DNA from: Phanerochaete sordida
Lineage: Eukaryota; Basidiomycota; Agaricomycetes; Polyporales; Phanerochaetaceae
Direction of reading: 5' to 3'
DNA: 64,000 nucleotides
Assembly (NCBI GenBank): GCA_019973155.2
Contig: BPQB01000021.1
Coordinates: 410,429-474,428 of the forward strand
Notes under the pieces: generated by a model
The model's database searches: none
The model's input: the letters and a program-made list of their open reading frames with translations, nothing else
What the model was told of the DNA's origin: nothing
Position numbers and translations under genes: made by a program
Shown: piece by piece, positions 21,892 to 34,233 of the stretch
Numbering within the stretch: the stretch's first letter is position 1
How the letters are laid out: each line of letters opens with the position of its first letter

Positions 21892-24122
21892 TCAGAAAGT
21901 GCCGGACGGAGAGTCACGCTTTCCAAGCAGGAAAGAGATGGTCTGGAACGCCGCCCACGGAACAAATTCTGGAGACAGCACGTCAGCTCTAAAAATCAAG
22001 GGAAGCAGCTTTTAGAGCTTACGAGGAGTCATATGGCCGCTGTAGGAGAATTCGACGTCTGCGTCGCAAGAAGTAATGTCAGCATCTGACAGCACACTGG
22101 ACGGGAATGGTACCGACAGGTCAGGCCGCGCTCCTGGTGCAGATTTCCAAAGTTGCCCATGTTGTCGACGATGAAAGAGTCTGGCTCGATAGGCGTCTGG
22201 AAGCCTTGCAGCCCATTCCAGGTCATATTTCTGTACAGCACGTCAGATAAGCGCGGCCTGGAGCAACGACGAACGACTGACTGGATAGCAATGCGGGTAC
22301 CCTCGGCGACAAGGATAAAGTCCGCGAGGCCGTGGACGACGACGGTGCGCACGCTCTTCTCGATGACGTTAGGCATAACGCTCAGCATCGACGCGACGCT
22401 CGTGTCGCGCCCGGGCCCGTTGCGCGTCGCGTTTGTGTACACACTGCCATCGGAGCACGTCACCCAATCGATGTGCGGCGCGTGGATCGCGTCCTGCACG
22501 TCAGTGCGGTTGAAGTACACGAACTGTTGTGTCGACTCGGGGAAGCCGATGACGCTCCACAGCGTGGGGAACGTGTCGGAGACGCGGTAGACGTCGAAGG
22601 CAGGGTTTAGGCTATGAGTCGAGATGTCAGCGACAGATGGTGAGCAAATGGAGACGCTCACATCGATACCTCACGCTGGATGGGACTGTGCATTCGACAG
22701 TCGGCACGTACACCTACCGCGAGCGTCTCGTTGTTGATCGTAGCACCGACTGGCAGAGGTAGCTGCCCCTTCGGCGGGTACGTCACAAAGTCGTCGAGGT
22801 AGTCGGTAAAACCACACGTGTCGGAGATATTCTGGAGCTGGGCGTAGAACGATGCGTTGAAGGGGAAGAGATCTTTGTGTGCGAGGGCAAAGCGGAGCGC
22901 GGGGATCTCTTGCTGCACGAGGCCCCACGACAGAGACGGGTCTGCGATCCAAATGCCGTGCAGGTTGAGCGCGAGACCTGGGTGCTCGTAGATGAAGTTG
23001 GCGATGTAGGGAACGTCTGTTCAGATGGTCAGCCAACGACTCGTTGTCATGCTCAGGAAACACGCACAAAAGCCAGCATACTGCGAGCAGTGGGTAAGTA
23101 TAATGATCGTCAAGGACACTTTGCAGACTCACGCTTTCTCCGCTCAACCAGAAGTCACTTCCTTTCAGCTCCTCAAAGACGTCAAGAAACTGGCCAAGGA
23201 ACCCGACGGCTTGCGCTGCCAGCTCGTCATCGTTGGTGATATTCGGTACACCTTGTGAGAAGCCGGTCTAGTCATCGAGATCAGAAGCTTGTCTCTTGGT
23301 CAAATAAGGGGACGACGTACCCCGACCGGCTGCTCAACCCAAACAACGTTTGCGAGCTGGGTCCAGGCAAAGGGATTACTGGCAAAAAGATATGAGCTAC
23401 TTGAAGAAAGCCTGAACGCCAGGTAGACTTACGGCGTCGGCTCCGACTGGCCCCAAGACCATGCTGAGTGCGGGGCGACGTTGTCAGGTGGCTTCAAACG
23501 GTTCATCAGGTCCGAAAAACGTACATATGGGACCATTTTCCTGCAAAAACCCCTCTAGAGAGGAACATCCAGGACCACCTTCGCACACAGTCATCAGTAT
23601 CGAATGGTCACAAAATGGTAGTCGTCCTCACCATTGGTCCAGAACAGCAGGTCATTTTTGTTTGACGCATTGGTCGTTGGCCAGAACCTAGTGCGATGGT
23701 GTTAGCGACGTGATATACTATATCTGAACAGATAGCATACCAGAAGAATAGCTTCCTAGTCTCATGCGGGTCACTTGAAATGGGCATGAGCCCTGCCCAA
23801 GAATCTCCCGCATCAAAGTTGACTGCACGAGCGCCATGAGCAAACGAAACCCGGAATTTCTCTCCTCGGACTTACCGTCGGGCAGCTTAGTGCCGTCGAC
23901 ATGGAACTGCTTCGCCTTGGGGTTCTTGAACGTCATGATGGGCTCGCGCTTCTGGAGCTGCGGCTCGGACGCCTGCGAGGGGCCAAGGAAGCTACGCATG
24001 CGGTCAAGCTGCTCGGCCTGGAAGTTCGCCGCCTCCTCGAGGCCCTCCATTGCGCTCCCGCTGAAGCGGGCGCTGCAGAGCGCGGCGAGCGTGGCGAGCG
24101 GGAACAGCGTGCTGAGGCGCAT
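21892..24122 (-). CDS. Secreted serine carboxypeptidase (peptidase S10)
   Basis: Serine carboxypeptidase, removing C-terminal residues from peptides in an acidic compartment or outside the cell. It starts with the signal peptide MRLSTLFPLATLAALCSARF and a propeptide-like stretch ending QKREPIMTFKNPKAKQFHVDG. Later exons give TTNASNK-DLLFWTNG, NPFAWTQLANVVWVEQPVG and the nucleophile SGES|YAGFYVPYIANF (Ser codon just before an intron near 23095-23130). Then come NNETLAVGVRADCRM, VYFNRTDVQDAIHAP and the Asp block VVHGLADFILVAEGTRIAIQ. The His block YSGHMTP leads to the last exon QFVPWAAFQTISFLLGKRD and the stop at 21892-21894. N-x-S/T sites (TNATRN, NETL, NMTW) suggest glycosylation. It is heavily intron-split, and several internal exon edges are unresolved. 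Confidence 0.9.
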
Positions 24123-25404
24123 CGTGGCAGAGCTGGGCTGCTGTGCGGCTAGTCAGAGGCCCTGGTTCTGCAAAAATCGCTGGCATGGATTATATAGCTG
24201 GGTCGAAGGTCATATGGACGCGGCGAACGAGGCAGAGAAGGCTCGCGATCCCTGCGCCAGCGGACCGCGGCGCGCTGGCACATGGCTGCGGAAGCACTGG
24301 GATGACGAGCTGACCTTGCGCCACAGACGGGATAGATAAGGTTCGCATTTCTTGGCAATCTAGGCTTCAAATCGCGGTGTGAGCAGGTTCTTCACCCCAC
24401 GAGGATGTGGTTCACTTCCAAGAGCGCGTCGCGCGCTTTCGCGGTCTATGAGCTTAGCGCCTGGCGCTGAACGTCTGTCTACAACGCCCATGTCGCTCAC
24501 GTCGGTGTACACCGTTTGGATTGATTATAATCCGAGGAGAGAAAAACAAAAGGCGCGGTGGTGGAGATTCAGGTAGTGAGCGGTTGACTTTCAAGAATCC
24601 CGACAGCTGCAGCCGCTTCTGGTGGTTATCTCGCTCCGCCATGTGTGCGAAGAAGGTATCGACCACCCTTCTCTCAACTCCCGCGGATCGAGCCCCCTCT
24701 CTGAGGCAGATGCTCTCACACTGATTTCTTTGTTGCGGAGCGGGCTGGCCGTCGGCTTCGCTATGGAGTAGAGAACATTCCACCCAGCCTGTCAGGTGCG
24801 GTATGCGCGTATGGATCCTTGGGAAACTTGCTACATCGTTATACCGCGCATCGTAAGTGGCACCGTTCCTTCGGGCGTACGCATTGCTCGCGGACGCTGA
24901 GGTGCCGTTTGATGCTATGCTCGGCTTTGCTCTTCTGCCGAGAACTGCTCTGCAGGTCATCGGCCAGCCTGACGCGTTCCGGGACGTGAACCCAGGGCAG
25001 AGGTTTCTCACACTGTGTAGGACGCGCTTTGCTGCAGCTGATGGTTCGCGTCGTATCCGAGATATAATTCACCTCGGTTTTGAGTGATGTAGAGACTTTT
25101 ATATGCGCCCTGAGAAACGTCTACTGCCTAAATAGCTTCACTTGTGCCACTAAGAACTTCGCGAGGTGCTTTCACGGCCTTCTCAAGCCGCAGCGCGGGT
25201 TTGGCCATCACCGCTACAGTAGAATCGACAGTCTTGAGACCTATTTTTCAAATGATGCTTGCTCTTCACGCTTAAAGGTGCTTCGTACACCCTCGGGCTG
25301 ACCAAGCAGGTTGCTGACCAGGGATGTCTTGCGATACCGTCATTTCAGTTTACAGGCAAGCATACATTTACAGATTACGCTACTAAATTTTACTTTGTAC
25401 GTCT
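24123..25404. other. Intergenic stretch, no gene seen
   Basis: About 1.3 kb between the carboxypeptidase promoter and the 3' end of the dehydrogenase. Frames at 24454-25011 (-) and 24857-25087 (+) are open but carry no family motif, clear splice structure or start context. Confidence 0.45.
24190..24196 (-). promoter_or_regulatory. TATA box of the carboxypeptidase gene
   Basis: TATATAA on the minus strand, about 70 bp upstream of the ATG at 24122. Confidence 0.55.
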
Positions 25405-26391
25405 TTAGACCCACTTCTTGCTGCCCAGGTGCGAGACAAATGCGCCCGAGTCCTTGCGCTCGACGTTGGGGATGACCTTGAGCATGGCGGTGACGGACTG
25501 TGTGGGGGTGAGCGGCTTCGCCTCCCAGTCGGGGTAGACCTTGTGCAGAGCAGTGATAAATGCGATAGCGCCCTTGAGCTCCTCGGGGGTCGCTGCAGAT
25601 GGCGTCAGCACGATCTCATCGCGGGCAGCAAAAAATCCAAAAGGACTTACGCGGGCTCGTGGAGGTATCGACGAGGCCGGGGCTGATCGCGAGGAACACG
25701 AGGTTCTCGTCCGTGAACTTCGCGGCGTACTTCGCGACGACCATGTTCACGGCGGCCTTGCTCGCGCAGTACGGCAGCGCGCCGGCGAAGGGCATCGCGA
25801 GCGTGAGGTCGACGTCGCCGACGCCCGAGCTGAGCGTGATCACGCGCGCGGTCGTGTGCTTCGCCGCCGCGCGCAGCAGCGGCAGGAACGCGTTCGTCGT
25901 GTGCACGACGCCGAGCACGTTCACGCGAAAGTTCTGGTCGAGGTCCGCCTCGAGCGCAGCGTCCTCGCCCTTCTCGCCGCTGGAGACACGGTCAGCGGCG
26001 CACGGTGCACGAGGAGCGGGGGGCGGCACGCACTAGGTGACCGGGTCGTAGTCGAAGCGCTCCTTCTGGACGTACGCCGCGTTGTTGATGAGGTACTCGA
26101 GCGTCCCGCCGGTGGCCTTCGCGACCTCGTCTGCGGCGGCGCGCAGGCGCGGGGCGTCCGTGACGTCCGCCTCGAGGACACGGACGTTGGCACGCTCCTT
26201 CTCGAGGGCGAGCAGGTCCTGGGAGTTGCCCTTGTTGCGCACGAGCCCGAAGACCGTGTTGGCGGGGTCGGCGCTGAGCTGGCGGACGAACTCGATCTAC
26301 GGGTAGATGGTCAACCTCAGCTCTGACGGGTGTAGAAGAAAAGCCATACGCCAATGCCGCGGTTCGCGCCAGTGATAACGTAGGAAGGCAT
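25405..26391 (-). CDS. Short-chain dehydrogenase/reductase (classical SDR)
   Basis: NAD(P)-dependent oxidoreductase of about 260 residues. It starts MPSYVITGANRGIG, the TGxxxGIG cofactor loop, which is split off by an intron right after GIG (GTATGG donor). Then come IEFVRQLSADPANTVFGLVR, VLEADVTDAPRLRAAADEVA (acidic D of the cofactor pocket), the LINNAA motif, ARVITLSSGVGDVD (catalytic Ser), LPYCASKAAVNMV (catalytic Tyr and Lys) and ISPGLVDT. The C-terminus reads TPTQSVTAMLKVIPNV...FVSHLGSKKWV. Three introns are evident. The R-N following the first beta-strands hints at NADPH, but this is inference. It is divergent from the PinX1-like gene. The substrate is unknown. Confidence 0.9.
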
Positions 26392-27279
26392 GTTTGCTGG
26401 GAAAGTGGGTGTGTGGCGTCGAGTGGAGAGAAGGGTACTGCGATGCTGGATTTTTGTTCACCAGCTCGAGGCTTTATACGCGCATTTTTGCACGCGTAAA
26501 CATGCTTGTGCGCGTCGTCAATGAGGAGCGCGTATCTAGGAGCGCGTATGGTTTGGGCTGACAAAGCGACTTGCTGACTGAGCATGTCGTCGGTCTTCCA
26601 GTCGTGCCTCGCTGGCCCTGAATGAGCGAATCACAGCTCGAGAAATGGTCGAAGCGCATCACGACGGACACAATCGCAGTGACAGTCTCCGCATCGAAAC
26701 GTCTTCGATCCCCATCCCGCTCCTCGCGACGATCGTGCGACGCTGTGGCGACTTGGCTTGCGGGGATAATGCCCGCAGAGCTCATGCCTACAAGTGATGT
26801 AAAAGGCAGGGCATATGACCTTATCTGGAGCACCCGACGCTCCCAAGGACCTCTTCCTGTCTCCAGATCCTATCTGTGTGGGCACAACTACAGACTGTCT
26901 CTTCTAACGAAGCCCCAGCCTGGCCCCCGGGCCGTTCGCTGCAGCGATTCAGTCTTGTCGTGTAGAAAGCCAACTAGTCAGCTTACCTGATAAATATCTG
27001 GACGTTTCGCCTGGCCAGCACGCGCGAAATTTGCGCGTGCGCTGGGGGTAGAATCGCGTCTACGCAGCGTAGAGTCGCGGACACACGTCGGGTAGGCCGA
27101 GGGAGGAGCCCCATGGTCGATCGTCAGGGATCCGCCGTAATGGGCGTCTACAAGCTTAGTAAGCCAAATTTGGGCTGCCCTGGCTTGGCGCCAAGGGCGC
27201 TCTGCAAAGCTTCCACTCTGCTGCACGCTCCAGCTCGACCGCCTCGCCCGACACCCTCCCTCGAGAGACTCGCCCAGAC
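26392..27279. other. Divergent region between SDR and PinX1-like genes
   Basis: About 890 bp of shared upstream sequence. No further gene is supported; the + strand frame at 26622-26990 has no recognisable motif. Confidence 0.45.
26473..26478 (-). promoter_or_regulatory. TATA box of the SDR gene
   Basis: TATAAA on the minus strand about 85 bp upstream of the ATG at 26391. Confidence 0.5.
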
Positions 27280-28993
27280 ATGGGTCTCGCAGGCAGAAAA
27301 GATAAGCAGCGCATCCCCAACGACCCGCGGAACCTGTCGTGGGCAGACGGTGCGTGCTCTCGCGACTCGCATCCGGTGTGATCTACAGCTTTCGTCTAGA
27401 TGCAAACAAGTTCGGCGCTGCGTACCTGCAGAAGCTGGGATGGTCCTCGGGCACAGGCCTCGGAGCGGCTGGCGAGGGCCGCACGACACACATCAAGGTC
27501 CACCAGAAGCTCGACATGTTCGGCATCGGTGCCGCGCACCAGAGCGACCCGAACGGCCTCGCGTGGAAGCAGAACCGCGATTTTGAGAACCTGCTCAGGC
27601 GTCTGAACGGCGGGCAGGGCGAGGACGATGTAGGCACGAAGGTCGACGGCTTCGCGCGGGCGACAGAGGAGAAGCAGGACGATGCGGAGGAAGAGTCGAA
27701 GAAGCGGAAGCGGGACGCGGAGGATGATGGAGAAGAGGCGAGGAGTGAGAGGGAGGACAGCCCGGCTGAAGAGACAAAGGAGGAGAGGAAAAAGAGGAAG
27801 AAAGAGGAGAAAGCCCGGCGGAAGGAGGAGAAGGCGAGAAAGAAAGCTGAGAAGGCAGCGAAGGAGGCGGGCGACGATGCAGCAGACGAAAAGCCATCTG
27901 AAAGCGCGCCAGAGGCACCTGCAGAACCACCAAAACCCAGGCCAGTGGTCGCCCGGCCGTAAGTCAGCCTACACCTCTCACACCCTCTTGCTAAACCGCC
28001 TACAGTGTCCGCGCGCACCGCGCACGCCACATGGCCATGAAAAACATCGCCTCAAAGTCGTCGTCCGCAATCGACGAGATCCTCGGCATCTCGCGCTCAG
28101 GCAGCACGACGCCGCACCCGTCCGCGCTCGACACACCGCGGCTCACGGACCCTTCTGCCGGCGCTGAGGACGAGCTCAAGATGCAGGAGCTCACGACGTC
28201 GAGCAAGAGCGTCATGGACTATTTCAAGGAGAAGCTCCTCGCGAAGAGCAACTCCGCGTCGGGCAGCAGCACGCCCGTCGCCTCAACCTCAACCTCGACC
28301 TCAGCTTCGACCTCAGCGTCGACGCCGCGCGACGCCTACGACGACTACGACGAGCGGCCGCGCGGGCTCGGCGCGGGTCTCGGCTCTGGCCTTGGCTCTG
28401 GACTAGGGTTCGCGCGTGCGGGTGGCATCGGCGCGAGTCGCCTGCGCAGCGAGATCACCTTCGAGGCGGAGGAGCGCGAACAGCCGCGCGCGGGGCTCTC
28501 CGCGTTCTCGCGCATGAGCGCGATGTTCTCTGCGGCGACGGAGGGCGCCGGCGCGGGCGAAGTCAGCGAGAGCGTGCGCGTGGAGGTCGAGCAAGAGGTC
28601 GTGGCGGAGGTCGTGGAGAAGCGGAAGGAGAAGAAGGATAAGGGGAAGAAGCGCGAGAGTGGCGAGGACGCGGAGGTGGAGAAGAAGGAAAAGAAAGAGA
28701 AGAAGAGCAAGAAGCGGAAGGAGCTCGTGGAGGAAGACGCCGAAGAGGAGGTTTCGACGAAGAAGGCGAAGAAGAGCAAACGCAAGGACGCCAAGAACGA
28801 GGACGAGGGCGCAGAGGCCGCAGCCGAGGCCGAAGAGGTGGCAGCCCCGCCTTCCAAGGCCAAGAAGGAGAAGAAGAGCAAGAAGGAGCGTTCGAAGGAG
28901 GTGAGCGAGGCGGCGGGGGTCGAGGACGCGTCTGAGGAACGCGCGGAGAAGAAGAAAAAGAAGAGCAAGAAGGCTCAGTCGTCCGAGAGCTAG
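27280..28993 (+). CDS. PXR1: PinX1/Pxr1-like G-patch nucleolar protein
   Basis: Homologue of yeast Pxr1/Gno1 and human PinX1, which stimulate the helicase Prp43 in rRNA processing and restrain telomerase. It begins MGLAGRKDKQRIPNDPRNLS, is interrupted by a short intron after WAD (27352-27400), then has the G-patch: FGAAYLQKLGWSSGTGLGA, EGRTTHIKVHQKLDMFGIG. After DFENLLRRLN follow two Lys/Glu-rich low-complexity tracts (27760-27900 and 28600-28990) typical of nucleolar proteins. A second intron at about 27961-28005 joins PRPVVARP to RAHRARHMAMKNIASKSS. The C-terminal half contains the conserved short segment MDYFKEKLLAKS (28215-28250), expected in Pxr1. The stop is 28991-28993. Recognition is firm. 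Confidence 0.92.
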
Positions 28994-29627
28994 TGGGCAC
29001 TCAGCCGCGCTCACTGCGATCCTATGCTATGTATCGTCCTTGCTGTCCATCTGTTTTTGCTTTCCGGATTTCTGCTACAGGTACTTCGGTTTTGCTGCGC
29101 CACATGCGGCATCCAGCAGCAGTTTCCAGTCTCCTGTGTGAACACTGCTCTCTTGAGTTGGATTTTGTCGCCCACATGTGAGTTGTTCTGCAGCGGATTC
29201 TCCCTCACATGTGTGCTACTTACCGAGAGCGATTTTCCTGAGAGGGCGTGCTCTCTTGGTGTCAAGGATAGTCCTCCGTGGACGCGAATCTCCGCGCCAT
29301 ATCAACTGCAGGCGCGTGACTGCGGTTCGCCTACTTTTGTGAAGCGCTGAGTTCGTGTTGAACTTGCTCAGGCTTTGAAGAAATTTGAAGCTTTATGCAT
29401 GCTTGCAACCACTGCATGCTCGGGGGTTAGCGATCTTTACAGACGCACAGCCAGATGAAATTTAGAAGAAAATCATGCGGCCTGAGATAGTGTGCGACGG
29501 CTTATACGAGGTCCGCGCGGCTGGCGTCTTGGGTCCGACGCGGTCACGTTCGCATTCAAGTCGAACACCAACGCGTTTCCAAGCGCCCAAGTACCTGTTG
29601 AACTTCACCATTTGGCCTGAGAGCATC
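28994..29627. other. 3' flank of PXR1 and upstream region of the first M16 gene
   Basis: About 630 bp, AT-richer than the coding flanks. An in-frame ATG at 29475 would extend the M16 protein by 51 residues, but the added Arg/Ser-rich stretch is not family-like. Confidence 0.4.
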
Positions 29628-32600
29628 ATGCAAAACGGTTTGGGCGACCTCAACGAATGTATCCCTTCCAACCTTCTAGACAGGCTAACATCGCCAGCCG
29701 ACTGGGCATTAGTACGCTCAGACGAGCCTGAACCTCCGCCATACTGGTGTTTTCAGCCGCATCTCTCAAGGCCAGCCAGTGACTGCGCTGAGTATCGTTT
29801 GATTCGTCTCACAAATGGCATGGAAGTTCTGCTGTGCAGTGATCTCAAGACCACAACTTCTGGCGCATCGCTCATCGTTCCTGTTGGAACGTTCGACCAG
29901 CCGGTACGTCGCCCATACTTCTGTCCTTTCGTTGATGCCGATTTTCTCTCCTAAGCGCAACATCCCAGGGCTTGCACATCTGGCAGAACATTGCGTGATG
30001 TCCTCCGTAAACAAAGGAGCTGGTGACGACGGAGATGAGGGACATAGGCAGACGTTCTACGAGGTTTGGTAGCTCCCTCCAGCGTAGGTTGCGAGAGCTG
30101 ATGATGCCATGCCAGTTTTTATATGCGAATGGACAAGGGACATGCTCAGCCACCACAGAGACAGAACATACCACGTTCGACTTCACGGTCGCGCCCCATC
30201 GACTGGAAGAGACACTCCACCGATTTTCTGCAATATTCTCCACTCTCAGCCTGTCCCCGATAGATGTCGGGCGCGAAGTCCTTGCGGTACACTCCGAGTT
30301 TCAGCGAATGAGAGACTTCGACACGCACCATCTCACGCACCTCAATTACCTGCTCAGCCGCGATCAAGCACGATGCAGACGCTTCTTCGAGGGAGATTAT
30401 GCAAGCCTGACAGGAGTCCAGCAATTGAGCGAAGAGACCCACGCATGCCCACTCACCGCTCAGGACCCAAAGTACTTGGATATATGGGAAGGCGTAGGAA
30501 AGGCTGTAATGGCCTGGTGGGCGGAGCACTACTTTAAACGTCCACCCACTCTTGCGATCGTTGGTCGCGGTAAGAAGCGTTTCATTAGCCAAATCTTACA
30601 TCCACTAATTTGGCATCTCAGAGAGCCTGGATTGCCTGGCAGCTGCTGCGTCCGCTGCCTTTTCGTCTTCTATCGCAGGCGCAGAATTCGTCGCAAAGCC
30701 TGTTTCCGAAGATGAAAGCCGGTTCATGTCGCCGTGGTCCGCGTCTCATGAACGTGTACGTCGTCTGTATGTTATGTTATGTTTACCCCGTATGACGCTG
30801 CAATGCAGACGGTTGTTTACGTTCGCGGTGCTGAATTTCGCCCTCGGCTCGATCTGCGATGGGTGATCCCATGTACACACTCCGATCACCAAACAAGATA
30901 CTCGCGCATCTTGTGCGCAGTGCTCGAACAACGAGGTCCTGGATCTGTGTTCCACTCGCTATGTGCCAAGGGCTGGCTCTGCGATTTCGCAGTTTATGTC
31001 GAAGGCCACACAGGACGAGAGGGTCATGAATATCTCAGGGTCTCTGCCGTCCTGTCCGATGCCGGCTGGGGTCAGTCCCCCTCCAAAACATCTTCTCTAT
31101 CGATATTTGACTCGTACTTCCAGTGAATTGGCGCTGCGTCATGCAAACTGTCCAAGCATATCTAGCTCTTCTGCAGACTTCCGATTTGGACGTGCGGGTG
31201 ATCGACGACATTATCTCCCTCGCCCAAGCACGATACGACTTCACGCAGAGGGACGACGTTATCCCATGGCTCCGCCGCCTCGCTGCTACCCTCCTCCTCC
31301 CCGTCGCTCGGCAAGATCTTCTTTGCTCCGACTCACTTTACGCTGACGCTTCCGTGGACGGGTTCCACCTGTGGCTCAACGCCCGCTTCGATCTACGCAG
31401 GATGCGCGCGATGCTGCAAGGGAGCCAGTGGGATTCTGTCGATGTGGGGGCCGATGACTCATGGCAGGCTTCTCCGTGGTACGGCGATTACGAATACATG
31501 GTAGCACCCTTGAGCGACGACCTATCGCAAGCCGCCTTGGTACGATTTGCCGAAGAACAGGGCTTGCGATGCCCCCATCCAAACCCATTCACGCCTCGAT
31601 CTCTCATGGTCCTAGAGCCAGACGATGCCGTACGCGTAACGTTTTCATTTGTATGGAAGAGTGGCTGACGGTCTCACAGGAGTCGAATGGGCCTATATTG
31701 CTTTGCCGTACACCAGGAAGCATTATATGGCACAAGCGCAACAGTCGCTTTCGTTTGCCACTCGGCTCTGTGTATTGCCGCGTCTGGAGGTGACGCCTAT
31801 GTTCGGATATCATTTCAGACGATTCGCTGATACATACCTCCAGTCCTCACTTTTCTGGAGGTCCCCGCGTATTCGCCCGCTACTGGTGAGGTGTATCTCT
31901 GCCGATGTCGCTGCAAAAGTTGACCCTGTTCAGCGTGCTCTTTGATATGATCTTCGGGCAGCTGTCCGAGGTACTCTTTCAGGCGGAGAAAACCTCATAT
32001 CCAATTTCATGGGACTACACCGGCCATGACGGCCTGACCTTGCGATTTGACGGCTTCACAGACAAGCTGTTTGGCATATTCTGCTACGTTCTCGACGCCA
32101 TAGCACAATTCAATGTGGCAGCACACGACTTCACGTATTATTGTAACCGGGTAAGCCGAGGATCTAGGTTCTGCGACCAATAAACTGTCTGACTGACTGG
32201 GTCATCAGTTCTTCAATAGCCTTTGGGAGCGCGATCCAAGCGGTATCGATTCGTATGGCGAGCAATGCAACCCGAGGGCTGTGTTAAATGGACTCCTGTC
32301 TGAGAATACATACAGCCCTCGATGCTTGCTTGATGCAGTCAAAGGCTTGTGATCTTAAACGGTCAGCTCCAAAACAAATACTGACAAGCGCGACCTTTGG
32401 CCAGAGCTCTCGCAGGGCGAGGTGCAAGATGCTCTGATTTTACTGAAAGCTCAAGTACAAGTCACGATGCTAGTTTACGGGAATATCAACTCACAGGCAC
32501 GCGCTTTTGGCCATTAACATATCGGCAGCCCTGATTGACTCTGATCAGGACGCACTGAAATACGAGGGTGCTTGGCAGCAGCAATTTTCCCCGCTCGAAG

Positions 32601-33797
32601 AGCCTACCGTCAGACCTCAATGGTTGTCCCTTCAGCAGGGTACGATCATCTGTCCCTTGCACGATCCTCGCACACAGAGCCCTATTTCTTTATCTGCAGG
32701 TTCTCAAATCGTGTACGAAGCTCCTTCGCACGACCCGAACACCTCAAAGCTCTGCTGGATCGCAGAGCTATGCAATGCTGACGAGCCACGGCTGCACGCG
32801 ATGGGACTGCTCGCGGCTAACCACCTGGCGCAATGCGTGCAGCAACACCTGGCGGCGCGCTACGACATTGGATACTACGGTGCCATCGCCCCAGTAGTCT
32901 GCGCGGGGAAGCTATGGATCTCCATCACCTGCAACACGTTCCACGACGTCTCTTTCGTGCAGCGCTGCATCGACGGCTTCGTAGCGGAGAGCATCGAGTC
33001 GCTGAGAAAGCTCGACGGGCGGGAGTTTACCCGTCGGTGGGGCATGTTCGCGGAGCAGCACCACGAGAGGTCGCAAAGGGGCTTCCGGAGCGAGCGGAAT
33101 TTTCTATTGGAGCAACTCCAATCGGGAGTCGACTCCCCTTTCACACTATGTAAGCATCTTCGTCTATCTATATTATAGCTCTAACGCTGCCTCAGATACC
33201 GATGTATACAACAGCCTGTCTACTGTGAGCCAGCAAGAGGTCGTGCAGTTCATGCAGACCGTGCTACACCCCTTGTCGCCCAGATGTACTACCATCTCCG
33301 CGCGGCTCACCACTCCCCGAGCTTTGAGTCAATCCGCTACCCAGGCCACGCTTACATTTCTCAAGGCCTCCGGGGCACGCATTGCCGATAACCTCTCGTC
33401 GTCACTCTTGCATGGAACGACCAGTCTTACAGACGCGATCTCCGTCTTCCAACAAGCATGCGCTGGGGCTGTCACACCAGAGCATGTCGCCTCCATAGTC
33501 CGTGTCGCTGCGGAGACATACCCGGCTGGAGGCAGCGACACAGTTCGGCTGCCATTGGAATATCCAGCTGAAGGCGCTGAGGAGATAATCATTGACCGGT
33601 TTCTACAGTCTACTCACTTCCTCGATAACATCCCAGACCTCCGGCGACGTTTGCGGGAGACCCCTCGAGGGAACGGAAGCAGAGTCGCACTCAGATCTTC
33701 TCTTACAATGGACCAATACGAGACTACCTGGACCAAAAGAGAAGAGAGCTCGGGAGCGATGCCAGTCATACCGCTGCTCGCAGCTGCGGTCAACTAG
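29628..33797 (+). CDS. Insulysin-like M16 metallopeptidase, copy 1 (apparent frameshift)
   Basis: A zinc metallopeptidase of the M16A insulysin/Ste23 type, usually about 1000 residues, cleaving short peptides in a closed chamber. Exon 1 gives EYRLIRLTNGMEVLLCSDL; after an intron comes GLAHLAEH, the inverted zinc motif HxxEH. The third ligand Glu lies in EVLAVHSEFQRM. Later blocks match insulysins: the region around LEQRGPGSVFHSLCAKGW, YMVAPLSDD, SIIWHKRNSRFRLPLGSVY, DKLFGIFCYVLDAI and MLVYGNINSQ. At 32494-32500 the frame shifts by one base: GNINSQ is read in one frame, and the following HALLAINISAALIDS in the next. No GT or common GC donor repairs this. The rest is intact to the stop at 33795-33797. 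It may be a pseudogene or a sequencing error. Start uncertain (ATG 29628 or 29475). It is convergent with the small gene at 34234-34640. Confidence 0.8.
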
Positions 33798-34233
33798 AGT
33801 CGCTGGCTATGCACCAATCTGATCGATGGTAATAACGGTGCATTGCTAGCAACAATATAAAGGACATACAGACGGTTATACACAGTATTGGGCAATCAGG
33901 AGCGTACAAGAGTAAAAACACAGAGATCGTAAAGGAGTGTGGGACGATATTACAAGCGCTTGCGAGGTGCATGCCACACGCCGACCGAGCTGCAGTCATC
34001 GAACGACGTGCCGGAACATATCACGGCGACAGGTATACAAACAGAGGTTAAGGAGTGGGGCAGTGGTGGGGGGATTGTCGTCAATAGAACCTAACCAGAC
34101 GTCGGAACGAAGCCAGACGCTACAAGATACAGCGCTGGCCCAATCAGTCGTCCCTACAAGTACGGAGAGAAGAGTGAGTAAGCGTACCACTTAACAAAAA
34201 CAGGGCACAGACGGCAGGCGTGCGACTCACAAT
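33798..34233. other. Convergent 3' region between M16 copy 1 and the small Pro/Lys-rich gene
   Basis: 436 bp between two stop codons, AT-richer, with no gene. Its length resembles the 382-bp gap in the mirror-image pair at 50266-50647. Confidence 0.5.

Noticed and set aside
28345..29014. Minus-strand Phe/Leu/Ser-rich frames looking like membrane proteins.
   Set aside because: Antisense of the GAG/AAG-rich PXR1 tail, which reads as CTC/CTT and so mimics hydrophobic segments.
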